Source: a virus. From it: a stretch of 45,555 bases of DNA. The first letter of the stretch is position 1. Each line of letters opens with the position of its first letter. Made by a program: the position numbers and the translations under genes. Below, piece by piece: positions 1-7,897 of this stretch. Location: the IMG/VR virus record IMGVR_UViG_3300020182_001262, positions 1 through 45,555 of that record; one strand, 5' to 3'. A model generated the notes under the pieces. The model made no database searches, was not told the DNA's origin, and saw nothing but the letters and a program-made list of their open reading frames with translations.

Positions 1-2
1 GC

Positions 3-452
3 ATGGGCAAAACAGATTCAGGCGATGAGTTTAGAGTGTTTGCTACTGTAGTTGCAATGATGAAAAAGTGGATTAGCACAGTTGGCATTGAACACGTAGA
101 AGGTTTTGACTTTGGTGCTAACAAAGGTGAACATGCCAGTGACGGTAGAGCAAAATTGTATACTAGATTTGCTAAAAAACTTGCCAGTCAACTAGGTTGG
201 AAGTTAGAACAAAGTACTACAGGAAATGGAGACACAGCATTCTTTAGACTAGTTAATCCCAAACCAATTCCACGTGATGATGAGTATTGGGACGCACTTG
301 AAGAAAATGTTATTGAATCAGCAGGAGTTGGTCGTGTTGTAAAAGGCGTAAATACAACTGTTGATGTAGGACCAAATGAAATTATCAACCAAGTTAAAAA
401 ATACGGTAACGATGTAGACCGTAACGGTAAACCAAATAAACATCTAAGATAG
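3..452 (+). CDS. Conserved phage protein of unknown function, probably 5'-partial
   Basis: The reading frame has no stop before its first ATG at base 3, so the true start may lie outside the window and the 149 residues seen may be a C-terminal portion. The visible protein is mixed alpha/beta with no membrane segment. It has a basic stretch around residues 48-60 (RAKLYTRFAKKLASQLGW) followed by an acidic segment. From memory of the family it resembles a conserved protein of T4-like marine phages, but I cannot assign a function. It ends 7 bases before the radical SAM gene on the same strand, so the two are probably co-transcribed. Confidence 0.6.
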   Translation: MGKTDSGDEFRVFATVVAMMKKWISTVGIEHVEGFDFGANKGEHASDGRAKLYTRFAKKLASQLGWKLEQSTTGNGDTAFFRLVNPKPIPRDDEYWDALEENVIESAGVGRVVKGVNTTVDVGPNEIINQVKKYGNDVDRNGKPNKHLR

Positions 453-459
453 GCGAAGA

Positions 460-1839
460 ATGTCAGAGTTCAATAAGGAAGTTGCAGAGATTAAGAAATC
501 TGATACTCCCATTAATCCAAATATACACAATCTAAAAAATACAATGTGCTTTAAGACATGGAATGATATGATTATCAGTTTGCCTCAGCGCACCGTTAAG
601 TGGTGCTGTAAAGCACAGTATACAGCAGAACAAGAGAAACAACTTACTTTCGACCTTGATATACTAGAACGCGAAGGGTTAGATTTCTTTGTAAATAATC
701 CGGTACTCGCACAGCGTAAGTATGAACTTAGTGGCGGTACACGCTCTAGTGATTGTGGCGGGTGTTGGAAAACAGAAGATGTAAGCGGAAGTAGTGTACG
801 AACTGAGTATACAAAAAACTTTGATCCATTATGGAAACGAAGATTAGAAAAAGCAAAAAATCATCCGAAGAAAGCAATACAATTCCATCAAGAGATGCAG
901 CAGCATGATGGTTTTCGTTTTATTGAGCTAGAACTAACAAACAAGTGTAATATGGCATGTGTATATTGCTGGGAAGGTGCTAGTACACGTTGGCAGAAAG
1001 AAACTGGTAATATAATGCCAGACACAGAGGATGCGATATTTTCAAAAGTAATTGAACTACTTAATGAATATTGGGAAGGTGATTTGGGTAAGAATAACCA
1101 TGTTAATTTCAGTCTGTTAGGCGGGGAGCCGTTCTTCACTAATCACATGTATGAATTTTTAGAAGACTTTATTATTAACTTAAATGATACAAAACGTACG
1201 GAACAGCGTATAGACGTAACAGTTACTACCAATCTAAACTTTCCAAAATCTAAGTTCAATAAATTCCTAAAATTAGTAGAACGAACACCAAATATAACAT
1301 ACAATATGCAATTATCTGGCGAAGCTGTAGGTAAACGCAGTGAATATATCAGATGGGGTCTTAATTGGGATAATTGGATGCAAAATATTGATGCGTTCTT
1401 TATTAATTCGAAAAGACTAAACAATCTTGTTGTTGGATTTGGGTGCGCTCATAATTCTCTATCGTTTTTGTATTTCAAAGAATATCTTGAGCTAATAGAA
1501 AACAAAGTTATAGAGCATGATTTCAAAAGACCAATATACATGCATCATAATTGGGTAGATAATCCATTTCCGTTGTCTGTTGCTATGATTGACTCGAAGC
1601 ACTTAGACACGATAGATGACATTATAAATTATTATGACAACATGCAAGCAAAAATAGTCCCAAGGTCTCGCTACAGAAGTTTATTAGAAACATTAAGAAG
1701 CCATGTTGCATCGGAAATAAGTGATAACGATAAAGAGGATGCGTTTAGATACTTTGATACACTGGAACAGCGTAGAAATATCTCATTTTCTGACGTTTTC
1801 CCGCATTTTTCGGAATTAGTTAAAAACCCGCGAAAATAA
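460..1839 (+). CDS. Radical SAM protein, twitch-domain type
   Basis: The 459-residue product has the radical SAM cluster motif CNMACVYC (C163, C167, C170), whose three cysteines bind the 4Fe-4S cluster that cleaves S-adenosylmethionine. A glycine/glutamate SAM-binding element (LLGGEPF) follows near residue 220. Further cysteines occur in the N-terminal part (C30, C49, C50 and an SSDCGGCW segment near residue 98). They resemble the auxiliary-cluster 'twitch' region placed in front of the barrel in many phage radical SAM proteins. The substrate is unknown. The two-cysteine CC after a TVKW segment matches the same element in the minus-strand paralogues at 37215-38642 and 42878-44434. It is the only member of this family on the plus strand here. 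Confidence 0.85.
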   Translation: MSEFNKEVAEIKKSDTPINPNIHNLKNTMCFKTWNDMIISLPQRTVKWCCKAQYTAEQEKQLTFDLDILEREGLDFFVNNPVLAQRKYELSGGTRSSDCGGCWKTEDVSGSSVRTEYTKNFDPLWKRRLEKAKNHPKKAIQFHQEMQQHDGFRFIELELTNKCNMACVYCWEGASTRWQKETGNIMPDTEDAIFSKVIELLNEYWEGDLGKNNHVNFSLLGGEPFFTNHMYEFLEDFIINLNDTKRTEQRIDVTVTTNLNFPKSKFNKFLKLVERTPNITYNMQLSGEAVGKRSEYIRWGLNWDNWMQNIDAFFINSKRLNNLVVGFGCAHNSLSFLYFKEYLELIENKVIEHDFKRPIYMHHNWVDNPFPLSVAMIDSKHLDTIDDIINYYDNMQAKIVPRSRYRSLLETLRSHVASEISDNDKEDAFRYFDTLEQRRNISFSDVFPHFSELVKNPRK

Positions 1840-1846
1840 CATATAA

Positions 1847-1854
1847 GATAAATA
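1847..1854 (+). promoter_or_regulatory. T4-type late promoter motif GATAAATA
   Basis: GATAAATA matches the NATAAATA late promoter core of T4-like phages. It lies in the short gap after the radical SAM gene. Only 5 bases separate it from the ATG at 1860, so a transcript starting here would be nearly leaderless or would serve the larger gene at 2075. Confidence 0.55.
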
Positions 1855-1859
1855 CTATT

Positions 1860-2063
1860 ATGAAAATAAATGAAATCATATCCGAAACTTTCGCTGGCTC
1901 ATTTGCCGGGGTAAACACTTCCTTAGGTGGTGGCGATCCTGCTGCAAGTATATATGCTAAAAAGCCTAAGGGTAAGAAGAAAAAAACTAAAATGGGTTAC
2001 AGTGCAGATGTCGGTAATCTTGCATACAACAAACCAGTCAAAACACAAATGATTAAAAGATAA
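1860..2063 (+). CDS. Small late protein with capsid-targeting-like N-terminus
   Basis: The product is a 67-residue basic protein. The first nine residues, MKINEIISE, have the shape of T4 capsid-targeting sequences: a short amphipathic start ending in the prohead protease consensus (I/L)-x-E, here ISE. The rest is Gly/Ala/Lys-rich with a lysine cluster (KKPKGKKKK) near residues 36-45, which suits DNA contact inside a head. The gene directly follows a late promoter motif and precedes another gene with the same kind of N-terminus. A role as an internal head protein is inference. The gene itself is well supported by its position and by the 11-base gap to the next gene. Confidence 0.6.
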   Translation: MKINEIISETFAGSFAGVNTSLGGGDPAASIYAKKPKGKKKKTKMGYSADVGNLAYNKPVKTQMIKR

Positions 2064-2074
2064 GGTAGAATAAA

Positions 2075-3532
2075 ATGAAACTGTCACAACTAATCGAGTC
2101 TTTTGTAATCTCTAACGATGAATTCGAAGATTACCTAAACAGAGCAACAGAACAATTAACACAAGAACTACAGTCAGGTAAGAACCCACGTGACGCAGTT
2201 CATGATTTAGCATTAACATTTGCTGATCAACACAACAAATCATATGATGCGTACACACGTATGTCAGACTCATTATCAGCAAGAATGCACACGTTAGAAC
2301 TAGATGGTTCAACGTCCACTGAAATAGCTCCTGCCGATATGACGAACGGACCAGACATGTCTGACATGGGCGGTGAACCAGAGATGATGACAGACCCAAT
2401 GGGCGACATGGAAATGGACGTACCAGCAGAAGATGACATGCCAGGTGACAGTGACATGGACGACTATTCTGCGGTAATGGATAACAAGCCAGAAGTTGAA
2501 GAATCATATTCTCAAGGTGATGAAAATGAAGAAGGCATGGTAAGTAATTGCTGTGGCGCTCCTATTATGGATGTTTATCAAGGACATGGCAGATGCTCAG
2601 ATTGTAAAGAAATGGCAAGTGCTGAAAGTGTAAACGAAGGTACAAAAGGTTGTGCTGATTGCGAATGGATCAAAGACGAAACCGATGGCGACATTGATAC
2701 ATGTGATGAATGTGCGGCGGAAAAGCGCAAGACTAATGAAGCATCAGATGCAGATGAGAAAGCACGCCAACGTGCGTTTGCTAAAGCAGATGAACCAGAG
2801 CGCGGTGAGAAACCTAAAAAGGTATCTCTAAAGAAAGCTCCATGGGAAGAGTCAGTAAACGAAGCGAAAGCATCAATCCTAGACCAACTAAAAGGTATTG
2901 TAGATGACAAGCAAGCGAAATCAATCAAGTTTGATGATGGTTCTTCAAAAGTAGATATGTTCACAGCATCAGCTATTACACAAGTACATGCTAAAGTAAA
3001 CGATGATAACAAAGCTAAAATTGAAAAAATGCTTAACACTCGTACAGGTTTAATGAAGATTGCTAAAGTTGCAATGGGTGCGTTAAAAGAAGGTAAACTA
3101 GACGAAGTACTTCCAGTACTTCCAGTAGTAGGTGCTGTAGCAGGCGGCATTGCAAGAGCAGCTGCTTCGGCAGTAGGTGGCGTAGCTAAAGCGGCAATGT
3201 CAAAAGGCATTAAAGGTGCTGCAACACGTGCGGGCATCAAGGGTGTTGCAAAGAGTGCGTTCTCTAATGAAGCAGAAGAAATGGCAAATAAGATTGTTCG
3301 CACAAGTTCGCGTCAATCATTCTCAGAGTACAATGAATTCTATAAAGCACTAGACTCAGCAGCCAAAGCAGGCAAAAAAGCTGGTGACCACATTGAAGTT
3401 GGTGGCAAGAAAGTAAAGCTAAAGTCAGATCCAAAAGAAATTCACAACCTATCAGACGCAGAGATGGATAAAATCGATGCACTAGCACTACGTCTGAACG
3501 AAAAAAGTTGTTCATCAAAATATAAAAAATAA
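2075..3532 (+). CDS. Large unknown protein, possible internal virion protein
   Basis: The 485-residue product starts MKLSQLIESF, which contains the prohead-protease type site LIE at residues 6-8. An acidic Met/Asp-rich linker (about residues 88-145) is followed by two cysteine pairs typical of small zinc ribbons: SNCCGAPIM with CSDC, then GCADC with CDEC (about residues 157-215). The C-terminal third has a Gly/Ala/Val-rich hydrophobic stretch (about residues 345-395) with interspersed lysines, reminiscent of a membrane-active segment, and then a charged tail. I do not recognise the family. The late promoter upstream and the N-terminus suggest a packaged or injected protein. A terminator follows at 3569. 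Confidence 0.65.
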   Translation: MKLSQLIESFVISNDEFEDYLNRATEQLTQELQSGKNPRDAVHDLALTFADQHNKSYDAYTRMSDSLSARMHTLELDGSTSTEIAPADMTNGPDMSDMGGEPEMMTDPMGDMEMDVPAEDDMPGDSDMDDYSAVMDNKPEVEESYSQGDENEEGMVSNCCGAPIMDVYQGHGRCSDCKEMASAESVNEGTKGCADCEWIKDETDGDIDTCDECAAEKRKTNEASDADEKARQRAFAKADEPERGEKPKKVSLKKAPWEESVNEAKASILDQLKGIVDDKQAKSIKFDDGSSKVDMFTASAITQVHAKVNDDNKAKIEKMLNTRTGLMKIAKVAMGALKEGKLDEVLPVLPVVGAVAGGIARAAASAVGGVAKAAMSKGIKGAATRAGIKGVAKSAFSNEAEEMANKIVRTSSRQSFSEYNEFYKALDSAAKAGKKAGDHIEVGGKKVKLKSDPKEIHNLSDAEMDKIDALALRLNEKSCSSKYKK

Positions 3533-3535
3533 CTA

Positions 3536-3564
3536 TTGACATAAGAACACCTCTGTGTTATATT
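3536..3564 (+). promoter_or_regulatory. Sigma70-type promoter for the DsbA/polymerase operon
   Basis: TTGACA at 3536-3541 and TATATT at 3559-3564 are separated by 17 bases. The predicted start is near 3571, inside the left arm of the following terminator hairpin. Confidence 0.8.
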
Positions 3565-3568
3565 AAAG

Positions 3569-3594
3569 GGAACTCAAATAGAGTTCCTTTTTTT
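3569..3594 (+). terminator. Intrinsic terminator after the 2075-3532 gene
   Basis: A perfect 7-bp stem GGAACTC/GAGTTCC with a 5-base loop (AAATA) is followed by seven T. It lies downstream of the promoter's -10 box, so transcripts starting at about 3571 would lack the first bases of the stem, while read-through from upstream would form it completely. Confidence 0.85.
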
Positions 3595-3618
3595 ATGACC
3601 TTATGAGGAGATTAACAC

Positions 3619-3879
3619 ATGTCATTAGATACTATTTCAAGCGAAGAAAAAGCAAAACTAAAGCAACTTGTAGACGAAGGATGTTCTGTACTACAAGAAG
3701 TAGACGACCTTAAAGGCGGACTACGTGATACAGTAAAAGCAATCGCTGAAGAACTAGATATTAAACCCGCAGTACTTAACAAAGCAATTTCACTTGCACA
3801 TAAAGCAAATCTTCAAGGGGCGAAACAAGACTTCGAAGATGTTGAAACTGTTCTACAAACTGTAGGACGCACACTATAA
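3619..3879 (+). CDS. dsbA: DsbA-like dsDNA-binding transcription regulator
   Basis: The product is an 86-residue all-helical protein. Length and layout match the T4 DsbA family: an N-terminal helix, a central LKGGLRDTVKAIAEELDIKP segment and a following KAISLAHKANL helix. In T4, DsbA is a small double-stranded-DNA-binding protein linked to late promoters. The gene has a good Shine-Dalgarno (GAGGAG at 3604-3609). It is the first gene after a strong early promoter and its stop codon abuts the DNA polymerase ATG, so the two are translated from one mRNA. The assignment rests on remembered family pattern and genomic context, not on a catalytic motif. Confidence 0.6.
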   Translation: MSLDTISSEEKAKLKQLVDEGCSVLQEVDDLKGGLRDTVKAIAEELDIKPAVLNKAISLAHKANLQGAKQDFEDVETVLQTVGRTL

Positions 3880-6678
3880 ATGAGTTATGTAGACGCATAT
3901 TACAATAAAGATAAAGATATTGTGCAAGTCGTTGAACGTGTCAACGGCAAGCGCATTTATCAAGATTATCCTGCGTGGCGTACATTCTATGTACGTGACG
4001 ATAGGGGTTCTCATACAAGTATTCACGGCGAGAAAGTACGTCAAGTAAAAGTGAAACGCTTGAAGGATATGCATAAAGAGCTACGTATAAACTCAGATAA
4101 GAAGATTTACGAGAGTGATATTAAACCAGAAGTTCGCTGTCTAGCGGAGAACTATCTTGGTAAGGACTCTCCTGAACTGAATGTAGCGTTTTTCGATATC
4201 GAGGTGGACTTTGATGCTGACCGAGGCTTTGCCCCGCCAGAAGATCCGTTCATGCCAATTACAGCGATTACAGTTCATCTACAATGGCTAGATCAACTTG
4301 TAACGTTTGTTATCCCGCCTGAGGATATGCGCGATGGTGAGGGACTAGAAGAAGCACAACGCTTGTGTGATAAATTCGAGAATACGTTCTTGTATCTATC
4401 AGAAGCAGATATGCTTAACGACTTTCTAGCTCTTATCGAAGATGCAGATGTCCTCAGTGGTTGGAACAGTGAAGGTTTCGATATTCCATATACTGTCAAT
4501 CGGATTATTCGTATTCTAAGTAAGTCACACTTGCGTAAACTATGTTTGTGGGACTTGATGCCGAAGTCAAAGATGATTGTCAAGTATGGACGCGAACAGC
4601 AAAGCTATGTATTGTCTGGTCGTATTCACCTCGATTATCTTGAACTGTATCGCAAGTATACATATCACGAAATGCATTCATATTCACTAGATGCTATTGG
4701 CGAGTATGAAGTAGGTGAGAAAAAGATTGCATATGAAGGTACACTAGACCAACTATACAATCAAGACTTCTATAAGTTTATTGAATACAATAGACAAGAC
4801 GTTGCACTACTTGACCAACTAGACAAAAAGTTACGTTTCATTGATTTGGCTAATGAAATTGCCCACGATAATACTGTTAATATTCAGACCACAATGGGTG
4901 CGGTTGCTGTTACTGAACAAGCTATCATCAACGAAGCACACAGACGTGGTATGGTTGTGCCAGATAGAAAGCGCCGTAGTTGGGATACAGAAGACGAAGA
5001 TTACGAGCCTACTCTAGAGGAAGAAGCAGAAGCAGAAGCGCAGAAAGCGGCTGGTGCGTTTGTTGCAGATCCTCAAAAGGGTATTCAGCGTTGGGTAGCA
5101 GGTATCGATATTAACTCACTGTATCCTTCTATCATTCGCGCATTGAATATGTCGCCAGAGACTATTACTGCACAGCTCCGCCAAGATTATACAACAGAAA
5201 TGATTTCATCACGTATTCAAAAAGGTCGTGGCGGCAAGAACAAAGGCTTTGGTGCAGCTCAAGCATGGGAGGATACATTCTGTACAGAAGAATTCCGTTT
5301 CATGAATGAGAAAGACAAAACGCATATGATGCATCTTGACATGGAGAACGAAGAAGTTCACCAAGTATCGGGAGCAGAAGCATATGACTTGCTTTATAAC
5401 TCTGGTCTGCCATGGGCAATGAGTGCCAACGGCACAGTGTTCAAGCAAGACGTACAAGGGATCATCCCTAGCTTGTTAGAACGTTGGTATGCAGAGCGAC
5501 AAGTAATTCAAAAGAAAATGCGTGAAGTTCGTGAGAACGGTGGCACCAGTGATGAAATCGCATACTATGATAAGCGTCAGCTTGTTAAAAAGATTAACTT
5601 GAACAGTTTGTATGGTGCGATTCTTAATCAGGGTTGTCGCTTTTACGATAAACGTATTGGTCAATCGACTACTCTTAGCGGGCGGTGTATCACACGTCAC
5701 ATGGGCGCCAAGACTAACGAAGTTATCGATGGTACATATGACTACAAAGGCAAGTCTGTAATCTATGGTGATACTGACTCTATCTACTATTCAATGTATC
5801 CTTCATACCAGAAAGAGATTGACAGTGGCGAGATTCAGTGGGACAAAGAGATTGCTCTTACGATGTATGATGAAATTGCAAATCAAGTGAATGCGAGTTT
5901 CCCAGACTTTATGAAAGAGTTCTTTAATTGTCCACGTAAGCAAGGTGAAATCATTGCCGCAGGTCGTGAAAACTTAGCAACGATGGCTATCTTTATTAAG
6001 AAGAAACGTTATGCAATGCTGATTTATGACGATGATGGCGTAAGAAAAGACGTAGACGGTAATCCGGGCAAAGTTAAAGCAATGGGCCTCGACTTGAAGC
6101 GCAGTGATACTCCAGACTACATGCAAAAATTTCTTAGTGAATGTCTGCTAACTGTTCTTACTAATGGTACACAAGATGACCTTGTTGAGATGGTTAAAGA
6201 GTTCAAGCAAGAATTTCGTGAGAAGCCTGGTTGGGAGAAAGGTACTCCCAAGCGTGTTAACAACTTGACTAAGTTCAAGAACGATGTTGCGAAATATAAA
6301 AAAGCACAGAATGCTGATTTCAAATTAACAAGTTCAGAAGATAAGCTACAGAAGCCAAGACTTCCTGGGCATGTTAGTGCAGCTCTTAATTGGAATACAT
6401 TGCGTGAAATGAATAGTGACAAATACTCTGTTGAGATTACAGATGGTATGAAAACTATTGTATGTAAACTCAAAGATAATCCAATGAAGATTACAAGTGT
6501 TGCATATCCGATTGATGAAAGTCGAATTCCACAATGGTTTCAAGAATTGCCGTTCGATCATGACTTGATGGAAACAGCAATCATTGATAAGAAGATTGAT
6601 AACCTTATCGGCGTTCTTAAATGGGACTTGAGTGCGGCAAGCACTAGTGAAACTTTTGATAACTTGTTTGATTTCTAA
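3880..6678 (+). CDS. 43: DNA polymerase, family B (T4 gp43 type)
   Basis: The 932-residue replicative polymerase carries a 3'-5' proofreading exonuclease: ExoI FFDIEVDFD (about residue 105), ExoII SGWNSEGFDIPY (about 204) and ExoIII YNRQDVALLDQL (about 305). The polymerase motifs are A DINSLYPSIIR (about 410), B KKINLNSLYGA (about 572) and C IYGDTDSIYY (about 628). All catalytic aspartates are present. The C-terminus SETFDNLFDF is the short tail by which T4 gp43 docks on the gp45 clamp. Length is close to T4 gp43 (898). The stop codon overlaps the ATG of the next gene (TAATG). This is the strongest marker that the window is a T4-like phage. Confidence 0.98.
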   Translation: MSYVDAYYNKDKDIVQVVERVNGKRIYQDYPAWRTFYVRDDRGSHTSIHGEKVRQVKVKRLKDMHKELRINSDKKIYESDIKPEVRCLAENYLGKDSPELNVAFFDIEVDFDADRGFAPPEDPFMPITAITVHLQWLDQLVTFVIPPEDMRDGEGLEEAQRLCDKFENTFLYLSEADMLNDFLALIEDADVLSGWNSEGFDIPYTVNRIIRILSKSHLRKLCLWDLMPKSKMIVKYGREQQSYVLSGRIHLDYLELYRKYTYHEMHSYSLDAIGEYEVGEKKIAYEGTLDQLYNQDFYKFIEYNRQDVALLDQLDKKLRFIDLANEIAHDNTVNIQTTMGAVAVTEQAIINEAHRRGMVVPDRKRRSWDTEDEDYEPTLEEEAEAEAQKAAGAFVADPQKGIQRWVAGIDINSLYPSIIRALNMSPETITAQLRQDYTTEMISSRIQKGRGGKNKGFGAAQAWEDTFCTEEFRFMNEKDKTHMMHLDMENEEVHQVSGAEAYDLLYNSGLPWAMSANGTVFKQDVQGIIPSLLERWYAERQVIQKKMREVRENGGTSDEIAYYDKRQLVKKINLNSLYGAILNQGCRFYDKRIGQSTTLSGRCITRHMGAKTNEVIDGTYDYKGKSVIYGDTDSIYYSMYPSYQKEIDSGEIQWDKEIALTMYDEIANQVNASFPDFMKEFFNCPRKQGEIIAAGRENLATMAIFIKKKRYAMLIYDDDGVRKDVDGNPGKVKAMGLDLKRSDTPDYMQKFLSECLLTVLTNGTQDDLVEMVKEFKQEFREKPGWEKGTPKRVNNLTKFKNDVAKYKKAQNADFKLTSSEDKLQKPRLPGHVSAALNWNTLREMNSDKYSVEITDGMKTIVCKLKDNPMKITSVAYPIDESRIPQWFQELPFDHDLMETAIIDKKIDNLIGVLKWDLSAASTSETFDNLFDF

Positions 6679-7262
6679 TGGCTAAAAGAACACACTTAGA
6701 ATTAGTACAGAACTTAGGCAGAAATGCTGCGTCGGATGAGTGTTATACTCCGCCTGATTCAGTTGAGCCACTATTGAAGTACTTAGATAAAGATGCGACA
6801 TACTATGAAGCGACAAGCGGAAAGTCGGGTCTGATTGTAGAAGGGTTTACCAAGTTTGGTTATAATATCAAACCTAGTAACGGCAAAGATTTTTTTGAAT
6901 GTGCGCCAAGTGATGTATATGATGGTATCATTACTAACCCTCCCTACTCACTAAAAGATAAGTTTATCCGACATTGCTATGATTTGGGTAAACCGTTTGC
7001 ACTATTCTTACCAGTTGCAAGTTTTCAAGGCGCAGCACGTGGCAAGATGTTTATGGAACACGGTATGTCTGCATTAGTATACAACAATCGTGTTGACTTT
7101 ACTGGCGGTGGATCCCCACCATTCGGAAACGCTTGGTTTATTCATGGTTTCTTACCGCCCAACACTATCTATTGGGTTGATAATCCATCTACAGCCAACC
7201 CAAGAAAAGAAAAAACAGACGATACAAGTGAGAAAACGTTTGACAGTCTGTTTGATTTGTGA
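6678..7262 (+). CDS. N6-adenine DNA methyltransferase-like protein with clamp-binding tail
   Basis: The 194-residue product has the NPPY catalytic motif of N6-adenine (amino) methyltransferases at residues 87-90, within YDGIITNPPYSLKDKF. The preceding YYEATSGKSGL segment (residues 42-52) sits where the SAM-binding motif I is expected but is degenerate. The C-terminus EKTFDSLFDL is nearly identical to that of the adjacent polymerase (ETFDNLFDF), which suggests binding to the phage sliding clamp. The gene overlaps the polymerase stop and precedes a nuclease-like gene with a related tail. A DNA N6-adenine methylase acting near replication forks is the best inference. A structural or inactive relative is possible because motif I is weak. 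Confidence 0.7.
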   Translation: MAKRTHLELVQNLGRNAASDECYTPPDSVEPLLKYLDKDATYYEATSGKSGLIVEGFTKFGYNIKPSNGKDFFECAPSDVYDGIITNPPYSLKDKFIRHCYDLGKPFALFLPVASFQGAARGKMFMEHGMSALVYNNRVDFTGGGSPPFGNAWFIHGFLPPNTIYWVDNPSTANPRKEKTDDTSEKTFDSLFDL

Positions 7263-7268
7263 TAGCAT
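7240..7268 (+). promoter_or_regulatory. Possible early promoter inside the methylase 3' end
   Basis: TTGACA at 7240-7245 is followed after 17 bases by TAGCAT (7263-7268), a 4/6 match to the -10 box. It would drive the nuclease-like gene at 7303. The -35 box also encodes part of the FDSLFDL tail, so it could be coincidence. Confidence 0.4.
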
Positions 7269-7302
7269 ACTTCTACTTAAATCAAATCAGTGAAGGGAAA
7301 AA

Positions 7303-7863
7303 ATGAGACTAACTGATATTAAACTAGAGAACTACATAGGCACCGTACTAGAAGTTGAAGGTATCGGTGATGGCAAATATGGCAACGTAATTGAAAAATG
7401 GGCAGTGCATGATGTGCTAGGATTAGATAGTTATAATACTGGCGAAGGACCTGATATTCTCAATGGAGAACACAGTATTGAAATCAAATCACAAAGTACA
7501 CATACTGATGCAAATGTTACAATAACTGGATTGACACCGTCCGATCTTAAAAGTTATGATAACTGGAGTAAATTAAAGAAGCAAAAAGCTAATAGTGATT
7601 TTATCTTTGTGACATACGATGCATACGATGGTGTAATTGAAATCGTAGATATGATGGTCATTCTTAGAAGTGAATTTGCTGATATATTCGAAAGAAAAAT
7701 TCGATCTGCATTAGCTAGACCAGGCAAAACTATTGATGGTGTAATTGTCGAAACTGGAAAGTACCCGAGATTACGTATTACTCAAGATAGAGTAAAAAAA
7801 GATATCATACGTAAATCTAGTAAAGCAAAACATTCTACTATTGACTCACTGTTCGAAGTGTGA
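7303..7863 (+). CDS. PD-(D/E)XK nuclease-like protein with clamp-binding tail
   Basis: The 186-residue product has a restriction-endonuclease-like active-site arrangement. GPD (D51) is followed by IEIK (E60, K62), giving D-x8-E-x-K within GPDILNGEHSIEIKSQST, and an upstream glutamate (E31) lies in a predicted helix. This spacing resembles MutH and type II restriction enzymes. The C-terminus STIDSLFEV matches the clamp-binding tail class of the neighbouring polymerase and methylase. It is followed by the sliding clamp gene. Role by inference: a clamp-tethered endonuclease paired with the methylase, either for host DNA degradation, mismatch-repair-like nicking or processing at forks. No family name can be given with certainty. 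Confidence 0.6.
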   Translation: MRLTDIKLENYIGTVLEVEGIGDGKYGNVIEKWAVHDVLGLDSYNTGEGPDILNGEHSIEIKSQSTHTDANVTITGLTPSDLKSYDNWSKLKKQKANSDFIFVTYDAYDGVIEIVDMMVILRSEFADIFERKIRSALARPGKTIDGVIVETGKYPRLRITQDRVKKDIIRKSSKAKHSTIDSLFEV

Positions 7864-7869
7864 TATAAT
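7841..7869 (+). promoter_or_regulatory. Strong sigma70-type promoter for the sliding clamp
   Basis: TTGACT (7841-7846), a 17-base spacer and a perfect TATAAT (7864-7869) lie across the end of the nuclease-like gene. The predicted start is near 7876, about 20 bases before the clamp ATG, which has a TAGGAG ribosome site. Confidence 0.8.
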
Positions 7870-7897
7870 AGTAATTAATAAAATATAGGAGAACGCA

